Part shown: in pieces, positions 38,262-50,600 of the stretch | Numbering within the stretch: the stretch's first letter is position 1 | Layout: the number at the start of each line of letters is the position of its first letter | Assembly: GCF_015832195.1 (NCBI RefSeq) | Contig: NC_052018.1 | Location: forward strand, 56,109,666-56,173,665 | Direction: 5' to 3' | DNA length: 64,000 nt | Source of the DNA: Motacilla alba alba | Lineage: Eukaryota; Chordata; Aves; Passeriformes; Motacillidae | Position numbers and translations under genes: made by a program | The notes under the pieces: model-generated | Told to the model about the DNA's origin: nothing | What the model saw: only the letters and a program-made list of their open reading frames with translations | Database searches by the model: none

Positions 38262-39045
38262 TCAGAGAATGGTTTGGGTTAGAAGGGACCTTCAAGATCC
38301 TCTAGTTCCAGTCCCCCTGCCATGGGCAGGGACACCTTCCACTGGACCAAGTTGCTCAAAGCCCCTTCCAACCTGGCCTTGAACACATCCAAGGATGGGG
38401 CATCCATAACTCCGGGCAATATGTTCCAGTGCCTCACCATCCTCACAGTAAAGAATTTCTTCCTCATACCTAATCTAAACTTACCCTCTTTTAGTTTAAA
38501 GCTGCTCCTCCTTGTCCTGTCACCACATGCCCTTGTAAAAGTCCCTCTCCGTCTTTCTTATAGGTTACCTTTGGGTGGTGGCAAGTTGCAGTTAGGTCTT
38601 CTCTGTTCCAGATGAACAATTCCAATTCTCTCAGCCTTTCCTTGTAGGACATGTATTCTATCTCTCTCATCATCTTGGTGGCCTCTTCTGGCCTCATTCC
38701 AGCAGGTCCATGTCCTTCCTGTGCTGGTACCTCAGAGCTGGACGCAGCACTGCAGGTGGGGTCTCACCAGAGCAGAGGTGCAGAATCCCCTCCCTGGCCC
38801 TGCTGGCCACGCTGCTTTGGATGCAGCCCAGGATACAAATGACTCTCTGGGATCCACGTGCACATTGCTGGGTCATGTCCAGCCTCTCACCCACCAGAAC
38901 TCCCCAAGTCCTTCTCAAAAGGGCTGCTCAGGTCTGTTCATTCCCAGCCTGTGTTGATACCAGGGGTTGCCTGGGCACAGGTGCAGTACCTTGTTAAACC
39001 CCTTGTTAAACCACATGAGCTTTGCATGGGCCCACTTCTTGAGCG
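38262..39045 (-). mobile_element. CR1 LINE 3' fragment, the longest in the window
   Basis: About 780 bases of minus-oriented CR1. It contains GGTTAGAAGGGACCTTCA, GGGACACCTTCCACTGG, GTTCCAGTGCCTCACCATC, the GGACGCAGCACTGCAGGTG block, and an extension past the usual 3' end region (TGGCCACGCTGCTTTGGATG). A broken reverse-transcriptase tail or 3' UTR is the likely content; no intact frame is seen. Confidence 0.9.
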
Positions 39046-42000
39046 TTATAGTGGACTTATAACCATGAAATTATGAAGTTGAGTTCAACAGTCAGGGAAT
39101 TCAATATGTGTAGCAAAGCTTGCTACACCTAAGTTTTCCAGCTTGTGTCAAATAAGGTGGACTTTGGCACTCCTGACATAAATAAGGATTTTGTGCATAG
39201 TCAAAGAGCAATGAACAAACCACCATTAGGGAGCATTAGTTATTATTATTACAATTTTAAAAACGAAAAAGCAGAAGGTATTTGAACAATGAACAAAATT
39301 GTAATGGGTTGTGAGGGACAAAGTGTAGTCCCAAACTGATGAATGAGGATTTGGCCATTACAACTACAATAGCTGTCATAGATTAGGCTTGCCTCTTTGA
39401 ATCAAAGTACAAAGCTCTTGAGTGCTACCAGTGAATATCTGGAGCTTTTATGAAGCATATGTGTCTCCAGAATTTATCTGTAGAGAAAGAGGAACATTTT
39501 GCTTTGTTATTACTGTTGTGTAGTGTGAAATCTGTCTCTTAGAACAAAAATGAAAGCTAATAATGAGCTGAAATGTATTAAAATGGGCACTGGTTCTTTT
39601 GAAATGCTGCCTAGATCCAAGCTAGCAGTTTGAAGCCTTTGTAACAATCTATAACAGAGCCAAAAAGCACACTACCAAACTTGCAGGGTAGTATTGAAGA
39701 GAATAATAGCAAATAAAAGATCCCTTGAAATGTGTGCCCACCTGTCCTCCTAGTTCTAAGGGAGCCTCAAACTGTGAAAACTACATTTTAAAACCTCTGA
39801 TGATGAAGGGCATCTGCTGGTCTATGCTTATTCTCAGGGATATCACTCCTTTTCCTACTGCTCTGAAGAGATAGCTCCCCAACTCACTTTGGAATAGGCC
39901 TTGCTGCTGATGCTTTCCCGTGTGCACACACAATCCCCCGTTCCCATCGGCACCAGTTAGCATTTGCTCCTTTGCTGTGTTGTGCTGCCTCCACCCAGGC
40001 TCCTGCTACCAACTCCTGCATGCTCAATAGGAGAGCCAGGCCAGACAGTGTGTCCCAGTGGGATGGCTCTCACCTCCAGTGTGGGGAGCAGTGCTTTGGA
40101 TAAACTTACCTGCCAATCAATCATCTCTTCCTCAGTGACCATGTTTCCTAAAGCACTGTTCATCTGTCCCTGGTTTCTCCATGTGGATCCCATGCAAAAC
40201 TCCCCACAGTGCTCAGCTGTAGCACTGGCAGTGCCATAAAAAAAGTTCATTTCACATTCTTTACAGAGAAGGGTTGGTTCTATTTATACGCCCCACTAAG
40301 GGCAGTAGATTGATAACTCTGACTCATTGCTGGCTTGTGGGTTGTCACAGCTACTGGGACTTCTGCCGTTTCTAGCACCATTTTATCATTCTCTGACTTG
40401 CAGTTAGTGTTACCAGAGAAATTTGTGCTTTCGTTTTCAGAATTGTATGCTGCTTTTTTCACGGATTTGCAAAGTTTTGAATTCCAACCCAGTCTTTACC
40501 AGTTTAGTGTGGCCTGCATATTAAATAAGCATATTCTCTTCTGTAATCCAGTCCATTGATGAAGATACTGGATAATTTTAGATCTGGGACAAATTTCTTT
40601 GTGGAGTGCTTCAGAGATCCAGGGATGTGATTTGCGAAATGTATCACTTTTTTCCCTTGTATTTTCAGAGCTGATGAGATGGTGAGTGCCAGCTCTGTGT
40701 CATCAGATGTGCAGGCTTTGTTATAAAAGACTTTACAATTATGGCTACATTTATAGGTTATATAAGGCTAAGTCTGTAGAACTACAATTAAGACTGTAGC
40801 TATAATGATTTTAAAAATCTTTGACTACAGCATCATCACTTGTAGGCATTATCTGAAGGTCTATCACTGTCTCATCAGTAAAATCAGTATTGAAACTATC
40901 CCTTCTTCATTAATATGGTATTTTTATTTATTTGTTTCTGCACTAAATATGTGTGGATAGGAAAAGTTTAGAAGAGTTTGCAACAATCCCAAACCTGTAA
41001 ACTGGGGAAACAATTTCTGTGGTATGTTCTGAGTTAAATTTGTTTTTTTAAGAACATTCAGAAAATTTATTACAGCAGAGGTTTATCTGGGAAGCTGCAA
41101 TGCTGAGAAAGATTTTGCAGAAGCCCCTTTCACTAAATACAATGTAATAGAACTTAAAAGTCAATACAGGCTTGGACTGTGTGTGCATACATCTGCTATC
41201 TGGAGGCAGCTATCAGAAAACAGTACCAGCCGAAGCAAATGGGGATGCAAAAGGAAATGCAAATAGTCCACTACCTGGTAAAGTCCAGGATCAGCAAGTA
41301 GAGTAATTTCCTGCAATATGGTCTTAAAATACAGTAATACTAAATATTACTGGATTTAATCCCAGGCAGTTGTTAGTATAAGAATTATGTTGGCGGCATA
41401 TTTGGAAGACTACCCAGAGTCACCTTAATATTTCTCATTCTAAAGTTGACTCAGTAGAATGCATGATACTGATAACCATCCAGCATAAACATGAAGCACT
41501 TAAAGGGATTTTCATAAACATCAGTGCTATAAAGTAAAGGCTCTCGTCCTGAGGTAGCTAAATTTTCAGTGACTTCAGGCAAATAATGCCCTTGGCTTCA
41601 ATAGATTTTTTTTCCAATTTTGAACATCAGCTCACAGTCTTGACTAGACTTGTGCATATAAATTTGTGATGTCAGTATCTAGAAGTGTAACCACATGAGA
41701 ATCTGATCAGAACTGATCTGCTTTGCTCAGAAGTAAAACTTTATTTGTGTCAGTAAGTCACTTTCCTTCAGTGCAGAACAGTCAGGTGGTTTTCATGCTA
41801 TGAGACAGCAAATAAAGTGGGATCATGTGCTTAGCTCAAACTAGTATCTCACTCCAGCTGACTCTGTCAGTCTTCCACCTGCCTCAATGAAGAGCTGGAA
41901 GAAATGCCACTTTGTGGCTACAGAGACAGCCAACATGCTTTTAAAGCACGCTTTGGTTGTTGTTTTTTTTCTTTAAACAAAGAATCATTTGTTTATCTGC

Positions 42001-42424
42001 TAATATATATTTATCTACTGATCACTCTAACAACATCTATTAACCCACTAAGAAAAAAATACCAATGTTCTTTTATGGGAGCCATCTGGATGAGCCTTTG
42101 TAGAGCCTTGTTGAGTACTTCAGGATACACTTGCTAAGCGGTAACCAAGAATTGGACATAATTTATGATCTGCAGTAATTATGGCTCTTCCTGAACTCCC
42201 TGTGTGCTGCCATGTACCACAAAATTCTCACTTTCTGAGTCCAAAAACCAAAGTCTAGTGTGTGCTGTGTTAAGAAATAAAATTATTTTGACATCAACTC
42301 TGGTACCTTCAGTTTCCAACTTTCCTGGAAATGAGGCCAAAGAAATCCTCTCTCCTCTCCTCTTCTGTAATTGTAATTTTAGATTAATTTTTCTAATTGT
42401 CAATTCAGATTAATTTATTATGAA

Positions 42425-42760
42425 AATAATAGAATCAATAAGGTTAGAAATTAGCTCCAATATCATCAAGTTCAGTCTTTGACTAAACACCCCCATGCCA
42501 ACTAAAGCATGGCACTAAGTGCCACATCCAGTCATTTCTTGAACAGAGATGATGACTCCACCACCTCCCTGGGCAGCCCATTCCCATGCTTAACTGCCCT
42601 TTAAGTGAAAAAATTCTTCCAGATACCCAGCCTGAACCTTCCCTGGTGCAACTTGAGGCCATTTCCTCTCAACCTGTCACTGATTGCCTGGGAGAACAGG
42701 CCTACCCCCACCTGGTTACAATGTCTTTTCAGATAGTTGTAGAGAGTGATGCATTTAATG
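42425..42760 (-). mobile_element. CR1 LINE 3' fragment, diverged
   Basis: Minus-oriented CR1 with recognisable CATCAAGTTCAGTC, CCACCTCCCTGGGCAGCCC, AGTGAAAAAATTCTTCC and GCCATTTCCTCTCAACCTG blocks. It has more changes than the copies at 37 and 38 kb, so it is probably older. Confidence 0.85.
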
Positions 42761-43760
42761 TCCTACATTAAACAATCTGACAGTGTTTTCTGAGGAGTAT
42801 TTCCTAGGTCACTGAATCCTGGCCCTACTGAGAAAATATATGTAAAATTCCTCTTACAAGTTGACTGTACTCTGCATTACAAATAATTAAGTTCAGCTGA
42901 ACAAGATTAATTTTTTCAAATCTTGTTAAGCCGAATCCTAAATTAATTTATAAAAAGTTTGTACCAGTAGTTCTGCACTTAATGTCATCCTTTGGATTCC
43001 GTAGTTGTCCATTTTTTGGACATAGCATTTTTTCCATAGCATTGTTTTCCCTAACTTAACAACAGAGAGGTGTTCGCTCTTGTCAGACCCATTTTTGCCA
43101 GCCTAAACAGACCTGTCTTTGGTAGGCTCCTCCTGTTGAGACTCTTTCTTCTCCCTGGAACTGTGAGTCTTCTTTGCACTTTTTCCAGACTGAACTGTCA
43201 TTGAGTATGAATAGGAGAATTGTGTGCAATATTCCAATTTCCATTTCCCTCCTTTACGCAAGAGGTGAGTAACCTCGGGGGATCTGAGGGATGCTGGTTT
43301 GGAACAGACAGAGTCTAGATTTCCAGTTAATTGTAAACTATAACGACCTTTAATGTTGGCTGTAAACCGCCATTGAAATAAGTTCTACCAAGAAATAAAA
43401 GAGAGAATATCTTGTGTATAATAACAATACCACGTGTCCCATAAGAGTGTGAGCATCACAGAGCATTTTCTTTTTATTTAATCAGTCTTTTGGTGAAGGC
43501 TGCTTTGTTTGCCCCGTGTCTAGTAGAGTTGCTCTTTCTCTCTCTTGGCAAGTTCCACCGGCACCACTTTCTCTCTGCGCTGGCTCACCCTGCACAAGGG
43601 CGTCCTCACGTATTTCCTGCAGAAGCACAAACCCCGCACACGTTGGCCACTGCAGGCAGCCGGCAGCGCGGTGTCCTTGCGGGACACGCTGAGGGCAGGG
43701 ATGGGGGCCCGGCAGCACGGCAGAGCGCACCCCGGAGAGCCGCCCCAGCGCCCGGGCTCC

Positions 43761-44060
43761 GGGATGCCCCGGAATGCCCTGGGATGTTCTGGCATGCCCC
43801 GGGATGCCCCGGGATGCCCCGGAATGCCCTGGGATGTTCTGGAATGCCCCGGGATGCCCCGCGATGCCCCGGGGTGCTCCGGGATGCCTCGCGATGCCCC
43901 GCGATGCCCCAGGATGCTCCGGGATGTCCCGCGATGCCCCGGGATGCTCCGGGATGCCCCGGGACGTTCTGGAATGCCCCGGGAAGCCCCGCGATGCCCC
44001 GGGATGCTCCGGGATGCCCCGGGATGCCCTGGGATGCTCCGGGATGCCCCACGATGCCCC
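43761..44060. repeat. GC-rich minisatellite, about 30 units of a 10-bp motif
   Basis: Thirty consecutive 10-base blocks, all close to GGGATGCCCC, with variants such as GGAATGCCCT, GGGATGTTCT and GCGATGCCCC. There is no slip in register over 300 bases. A higher-order pattern of about 50 bases repeats at the left end. Unit junctions create CCCGGG palindromes. The surrounding 43.56-44.2 kb is also GC-rich, unlike the AT-rich neighbourhood. Confidence 0.95.
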
Positions 44061-44123
44061 GGGAGGCTCGGGCGGCTGCCGGCGCTCCCCCGCCTGCCCG
44101 CGCGGGGGCGGCCCCGCCGCACG

Positions 44124-44148
44124 CTCCGGCTCCGGCTCCGGCTCCGGC
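44124..44148. repeat. Short (CTCCGG)n repeat
   Basis: Four perfect CTCCGG hexamers in the GC-rich flank of the minisatellite. Confidence 0.85.
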
Positions 44149-44361
44149 AGGAATGGGTGCCTTTCCCTAAGAGGAGGGGAAGGGACAGCCCGAGGGCCAG
44201 AGGCAGCACAGTGGTCGGTCCGTAAGCTAATTAGTCTATAAACAAGCTCCTTCATGCCTGGCTGAGTTGCAAATATTCTCCTGTAATCTAAGAAATACGA
44301 ATACAGGAGGATACGAAGATGTTCACACATGAATTACTTTTACTGCCAAAATAAGAGTATC

Positions 44362-44672
44362 TAGACTCGTAGGTTAGTTTAGGTCAGAAAAGGCCTCTGA
44401 AATCATCAGGGCCAGCTGTAAACTGAATACTGCTATCTTCACAAGACACCACGTCCCCAAGTACCAGATATAGATAATTTTTGAACATCTCCAGGGGCAC
44501 TGATTCCACCACTTCCCAGGGAAGCCTCTTTCAACAGCTTACCACCCTTTAAGTTAAGATTTTTTTCCTAATATCCAGTCTAAGCCTCCCCTGATGCAAT
44601 TGGAGACCGTTTCTTGTTCTGTCACTTGTTGCTTGGGAGAAGAAACTGACCCTCACCTGTCTACAGCATTTA
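44362..44672 (-). mobile_element. CR1 LINE 3' fragment, diverged
   Basis: Minus-oriented CR1 with TTAGGTCAGAAAAGGCCTC, ATCATCAGGGCCAGC, CCACCACTTCCCAGGGAAG, and TCTGTCACTTGTTGCTTGGG blocks. It is 5'-truncated, and about 470 bases downstream of the SLC2A12 exon at 45,140-45,272 in the direction of transcription. Confidence 0.8.
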
Positions 44673-45139
44673 GTAAAGACACAACAAAAGCTCACCTACA
44701 ACACCTATCAAAATCCACATGGAGCCTTGAAGCAACAGCCAGAACAAGCCAATTTGAAATACAGGATCTCTCCCTCCCATTTTCTGCATGCAACCCAAAA
44801 CACACAGTCCTAAATGGAAGATCAGAGTCACCCTCCCATCCAGGAATGACAGCAAAAACTGCTGGGGAGCCATGCTTGGCTGCAGGTCCTCAAAGGGGTG
44901 CTCAAAAACCACCTTGCCTTTAGGGCCAGTCCTTCAGCACCAACAAAATGTTTGGTTGGCTGCTGAGATCAATGTGTGCAATCTCAAGCCTTGAGAGAAT
45001 CAGAATTTTCCTTTCATTTCCTTTTTTTCCCAACAGTTTCCTTTTTTTCAATAATTTCTTTTTTTTTTTTTAATATGTGGCGCTGAAAGGCTTTGTCCCT
45101 CTGGAACTTGGGGGATGCAGTCACATGCTTGGTACTTAC

Positions 45140-45272
45140 TGCTTAGCTAGATCCATGGATATTTGCTCCAAAGAGCATCCTTTTGTCTCTGGTATAAACA
45201 TGATAACAAAAGCCAGTGATGCTAGACTCATTATTGTGTAAATGAAGCACACCCAGGACAAGCCAATGAGCT
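45140..45272 (-). CDS. SLC2A12: SLC2A12 (GLUT12) internal exon carrying the PETKG motif
   Basis: Minus-strand exon between acceptor TTCTTTTGTAG and donor GTAAGT. It completes a Glu codon split with the upstream exon, then reads [18 protein letters not shown], followed by [19 protein letters not shown], and ends on CA of a split codon. This is the last transmembrane helix and the cytoplasmic PETKG signature of the major-facilitator sugar transporters, closely matching vertebrate GLUT12. GLUT12 moves glucose and related hexoses across the plasma membrane and endomembranes. The next exon in mammals encodes a short hydrophilic tail; I could not find it with confidence here. Confidence 0.93.
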
Positions 45273-47498
45273 CTACAAAAGAAGAAAACATGTATTTTTT
45301 AATTTTCAAATACTGCCATTTTTCTTCCTGTTGCTGTTATTTTACAGGATACAGCCCCTAATGCACAGGAGAACTTAGAAAGAAGCCAGGCTGCTATTCT
45401 TAGCTCACATATATTGAAAAATAAGAGTGGCTTTGTTTTTTCTAATACTCTTTATGAAAGAAAATTAACGAGTTCATAATGGTCCACTTAGCATGAACCT
45501 ATTGGTTTATTTTATTTGCAATCACTCTGGATGAAAACAGTGAGTAGCCATTGTTACTGGTTTGTGGGAAGGCAGTGGGGATCATAAGTGCCTTGGATTT
45601 TTGCCTGGGTCTGGTTTTGGTGCACATTCTTTCTTGGAGTAAATCCAAGCATTTTTCACACTATTACAGTTGTCTCCAGCTAATCCTCCCCACCTGTCAG
45701 TGCCCAGCACTTCCACTGTGAGTCACGGGTGCTGTGCCAGAAAGTGATGCAAGAGTAAACTCTAAATAGGGCCATCCAAGAACTAGTGGTTTTCTGAGCC
45801 TACAGTCCAGGGGTAGGTGGATCCCGAGGGATGCACTCTGCAGCCCCTAGAAAGTAAAGAGTGTCCCAACCCAACAGTGTGCTGCAGCCCCCTTAGCCCT
45901 TTTCCCTGCTAAGATAAACCTGGGCACTTGAGACATTTGCCAGTTGTGCCAAGAGCTGAAAATGCAGCTGAAGCTTCTGATCCAGCTGGTTCCTCTGCAT
46001 CAGCACCTAAGTGCAGATGCTGCTGGCCACTGTGACCTCCGCGTGTATTCTTTTGGCAATAGAATTCCCAGTCCTGCCTTTCCGCCACAGGAATGCATAT
46101 TTTCTTGTACTTACACTTTCATAAATCCAGATTAGACCCAGATAAGCCAAGGGAGTTACTGGGGCTTTACAGTCTTTGAAACTGAGACCAGGATAACAGA
46201 GAGATGTACATTAGCAAGGAACGCTGCATGACAAGAGGGGACCTCCCGGTGAAACAGGTGACACTGAGCACCTGAGGTCTGCACCAGGTGGTTTTGGAGA
46301 CATTTCCTTAGGAATAACTCAGGTCTGGTCCAAGGATTGAGCAAGTGTTGGCAGCCAGACTGCCTACAATATGCATTTTCCTGTTTGGTTTTGTCCAAAA
46401 GCTTGTGCAGTTCAGGAGTGCAGTTCTGTGATGCAAACTGATGGGCAGTGAGTGGGAGTAACTGGATGGTTTCCTTTTGAAGAAGAACCTTGATCCAATT
46501 AAAGTGAGAGTGTGAGCACAGTGAACTTTACCATATGTCATATGTCATATTTTTCCTAGTTTTAATCAAGAGAATACTCAGGATGGAGGATGTGGTTTTT
46601 TCCTTTCTCTCTCTCTTGATTTTTGGGGTTTTTTGTTTGTTTTTGTTTTTTGTTTGTTTGTTTTAAAGAAAAAGCAAATTTGAAACCCAGTTTAGTAACA
46701 GATCACAGATCACAATCATTTTCACATCTGTCTCGAAAAACATCTAACGGGGTGAAAACTACCTTGACTTATTGTGAGTTGATTGTCTGCCTCTGGCAGA
46801 GAGTCATGTAGACTTAAGGGAAACCTGGAATTTGTACTCTCTTATATATTTTGGTTTTCAGCATGTATTTTTGTCACAATAAGACTGAAAACTGAAATTT
46901 GCAAAGCCTCATATAATATAAAATTAGAAAAATAAATTTGATAATCAATAAATTTCAGCATCAGCATTTAAATTTCTCCTTTGATTATCATCACATTAGA
47001 TGTCATACATGGTAGTCTTCTGCTTTCTTACATTCAAATGTGAAAGACTTTTACCTCACAAAGACATTTTTTCCTAAAGAAAATTTTCTGAAAGCCAAGA
47101 CATTCCTGTGAAAAAGAATTAATTAAATGGGATTGTGTTTAAAAATGCCTGATCAGAAAAGCTGTGGTCTGATCTAGAACAGAACTTGCATTGATTTCAG
47201 AAGATGCAGGACTTAATCCTAAACATTATGTATTTTCAGCCTACCAAGGCAATGGTGTTTTTAAGACCTGAGCTTCACAGCCTGTGGACTGGATGTGCAA
47301 GGTCTGACAGGCAGCACAGTGGGGCTGAAGTTACTGGCACAAAGATGTGGTGGGAATGGTGAAGTTACACTGACACCTAAACAGAGTCCTTATCTCCTGG
47401 GCTTTCACAGCTGCAATTTTAGCAATGCTTTTGTGTAAGAGAGACTTATTGTGCCCACTAGGAGAATATCAGCTTGGAAGGACATAGAGAAATCTTAC
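45273..47498 (-). other. SLC2A12: SLC2A12 intron between the two recognised exons
   Basis: A 2.2-kb GT-AG intron on the minus strand, with a T/G-rich low-complexity run at about 46,620-46,665 (+ strand). No exon recognised. Confidence 0.8.
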
Positions 47499-47621
47499 CA
47501 GTTACAGTCAAAAACGTCAAGGAGATGAGGAGGTTTATTCCCCAGTTCATGCTAGATGTCAAAGCCATGGCCCGTCCTCTGATCCCACCAGGGAAAATTT
47601 CACTCAGGACCAACCAGGACA
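47499..47621 (-). CDS. SLC2A12: SLC2A12 (GLUT12) internal exon with the sugar-transporter IRGRA motif
   Basis: Minus-strand exon of 123 bases between acceptor TTGTGTTTCAG and donor GTAAGA. It begins with the last two bases of a split codon, then [18 protein letters not shown] and [18 protein letters not shown], and ends with one base that pairs with the next exon (G|AG, Glu). The [11 protein letters not shown] segment is the conserved cytoplasmic loop motif before transmembrane helix 11 in class III GLUTs. The large upstream exon with most membrane helices would be a frame of several hundred codons. No such frame exists between here and 64,000, so it lies beyond the window. Confidence 0.95.
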
Positions 47622-50600
47622 CTGAAACACAAGGAAAAAAATTGTTTCTTTGGAAGGATGGCTCTCCTTGCTGTAAGTCTAGGTAGTCCATGGATTCAGG
47701 CGAGGCCACGTGAATGAATAAGTTGATTTTCAGGGGGTTAGGTTTGTGAGGATCCCCGCTCCGCAGGCAGCATGTGCAGCAATCAGCATCTCCTGGGGTC
47801 ACCATCCCTTCATCCCTGTGCAGTGGGTGCCTGAGGCAGTGACAGGTGGCACTGGACTGGGGAGGTGAGCTCTGACTGCACATCTGGGTATGAAAGCAAG
47901 TTCTAACTAAATAACTCACGAGTGACATAACACTAATGGAAGTGGGGCAGCAAAACAAAGCAATCTTCAGCCTCAGAGGGGCACTGCATGTTTATGCCAC
48001 CTTATAAATCAACCTGCCACACTGAACTATGCTTGCTATTCCAGCTCTCTGCTCCACATAAATGAGATTGCTGAGGTATAAATGAAGAGAGAGGAACTGA
48101 TTTTTGACTCCTTCATATCACGCCACACCACACCACAGGTGATCTAAATGCTGGTGCTGCTAGCTCCCAAAAGCAAATTCAGACATGAAGAGCTGATTGT
48201 GCAGAGCACAGTCACCAAGAGAAAAAAAAAAAAGACAGATTTTTGTACTGTTCCTGATTATCAGAAAACAAATGAGCAAGAACCCATACACAAACAAACC
48301 CAAAGCCCAGCCAAAAACCTGCTCCACCCTCTGCCACAAGAGCAGCAAGGTACACAGGCATGAGCTGTGTCTTCAGGCCCTTGGCCAGTCACTCTTCTGT
48401 GCTGTTATTTCTGCAAACTGACAGACAGGAGTTTACCCAGAACACTTGCGCTGGGCAGTCTAAAAGATACATTTTAAAACCAAGCTCCTGTATGTTCAAG
48501 GGTGTTTCACTGGTAAAGGTAGGGAAAAAAAGGTGCTCCAGGAGGAAACTAAAAAGGACTAGCTGAAATGGGGAAAAAAACCCAAGTTTAGAGTCAACGG
48601 AGCAGATTTGAGCAAATTCTAGATTTCTTAGTACCATAGATTTGAATTGAATTTTTTTTGTGGACTTGGCCTAGATTTTTATATTTCTTAAAGAAAAATA
48701 AAAAAGCTTTACTCCCATCATGGGAGTGACCCAGAAGAGTGATAGTTTTTTTTTTACAGAGACTCAAGACCACACTTCATAATGGCCTAACCCCGTTGGG
48801 CGTAGTCAAGTGGCCATAACACAGCCACCATGCCTAACAGCCGCCATAGAGAGGCTTTTGTTTCTTTCTTTTTTTAATTTCTTGGATCACGTCAAGTTTT
48901 AACACACTTTAACACAAGACAAATGTTGCTGTAAGGAAGCACCCTTGGTGCGTTCTGTGGTGTGCCTACAGACAAGGCAGGAGCAAAGAAGTGAACTGAC
49001 TTCCCAATCAGGTGTCTTTCCCTGCCAAGCCAGCTAGCCCTGCACCTGAGCAAAGTCATGGGGATGTCACCATTGTATTTAGCACGCCCTCAGCACCGGG
49101 GCTATTGAAACTAGTATTGTTAGTCGCAACACTTCAGGACCTGAAAAGGAAAGCAACAAGTAAGCAAGAGGCAAAGGAGCCGTTCTGAGGTGTGCATTCA
49201 CAGCCCCTGCAGTTCATCTCCACAGGACAGCCTGCCAGCCAGCACACAAGCTCGGCTGCAAAAAGTTTTACACATCAAAAACTGGCAAAAGAGATATTTA
49301 CTGTCACATTAGAAATAAAATTTCTGCTGGGTGTAAACCAACCTCCAGGAACAAAGCAGTGTTCTGGGCACTGGAGGATGGCTCATGTGGCAGCTGAAAT
49401 GTGTGGCACTGCAGCAACTCCAATACCATGCAGTTTTCCAACGACAGACGGGCCCTTTCAGCCTAACTGATAATTTGTCTGGAGGTTTGAATCGTGTTGT
49501 TTTCCTGTTAAGAAACCAAAATACTTGAGGATCGGCATCAGCTGTAATCGTGGTTAGCTGCTTTTATTGCAACCGCTTATTTAGTGTAGAAGATGCCACC
49601 AAAACACCAGGACTGTTCTTCGTGTCTGCTGATGGTAGCTACACCCGCTGGCATGGCCCTGACCTCTGCTTAGCTGGCAAGGAGCGGAGAGGCTCATTCC
49701 CCAGGGAGAAAGAGCAGTTGAAGAAATCTGACACTACAGTCTGTTTACTCCTTTCCCCAAGCTGAAGCAGCAATAACCACCGATTCTCTGCTTTTAGCAC
49801 CTCTCTGGGATTGTGTTTACTGTTTGTACCTTTGCCAAAAAGCAGCAGCTGCTGTAGGTATGGCAGGGATGTGACTTGCTCTGGGGAAGCCAGCAGCTAG
49901 GCTCAGGCTCCCATTCATAACGACTGCTGCTGCCTTCTGCGCTGTGCACACAACACCGCAGACATTGAGCCTTCACGCTCCCGAGCCACCCATGTGCTCT
50001 GCCTTCACCAGCCTAAGCAGGGGCATTCTTCACCCCCTAAGCAGGGGAAATCAGCCTGTCCTTGAAAAGAGGAGCCAAATATCACCCTCCACACCCTTCT
50101 CCCCCATCTGCTGCGTAATCCAGCAGTATTTCCAAAGGATGCTGCCATAGCAATCACACTGCACACACTCTGTAGCTTTCAGTGTCTGCTCCGGCCACCC
50201 CCAGCTGGCGTCAGTGGAATGGATGGGAAAAGAGCTGGTGATCCCCAGGTGAGATGTAGGTAAGAGATGATGCTAAGGGCTGGGCAGCATGTTTCTATGT
50301 GCTCAGTTCAACAGCTGCAGGGTTTGTTGCTGCAGGCAGTAACTCACCTTTGCTGACCCGCAGTGTGTTGTGTGTTGACAGCAGCTAAGAAAAATTGTGC
50401 AGTTTAATGGTCCTTTATTATGGTACAATACAGAGAAAAGAACACACACTGCAAATGCAGACAGAAATACTGCATTGTCTCAGAAAGCTTAACTGTTTCA
50501 TTAAATATCACAGAAACTAGATGGCCTGATGTTCCTTGCCCAAGTGGAAAGAGTAGAGGATTCAGATATAATATACAGCCCAACGACCAGGACGGTGACA

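Larger units (their letters stand above)
36736..43480. other. Spacer between TBPL1 and SLC2A12, including probable SLC2A12 3' region
   Basis: Apart from the CR1 fragments listed separately, no exon is recognised. The last coding exon and 3' UTR of SLC2A12 should fall between here and 45.1 kb. A minus frame at 40,280-40,462 (serine/threonine/asparagine-rich, ending ALSGAYK) could in principle be part of it. It shows no resemblance to the mammalian GLUT12 tail and lacks a good acceptor. Confidence 0.5.
43482..44280 (-). other. GC-rich open frame; speculative SLC2A12 terminal exon
   Basis: A minus frame is open from a plausible acceptor (GTATTTCTTAGATTACAG, first exon base 44,280) to a TGA at 43,484-43,482, which is followed after 3 bases by AATAAA (43,478-43,473). 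Joined to the SLC2A12 exon ending at 45,140, the phase fits (CA|G). The first residues (RIFATQPGMKELVYRLI) have at best weak likeness to the mammalian GLUT12 tail. The rest translates the 10-bp minisatellite and would add 265 residues where mammals have about 50. All six frames are open here because the repeat has no stops, so openness is not evidence of coding. I think it more likely non-coding. Confidence 0.12.

Noticed and set aside
40280..40462. SLC2A12 last exon at 40.4 kb
   Set aside because: A hydrophilic frame of suitable length, but it lacks a pyrimidine-rich acceptor and does not resemble the known GLUT12 tail.
43482..44330. Collagen-like or repeat protein gene encoded by the minisatellite
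   Set aside because: All six frames are open because the 10-bp unit has no stops, so openness is not evidence of coding. Kept only as a speculative SLC2A12 tail.
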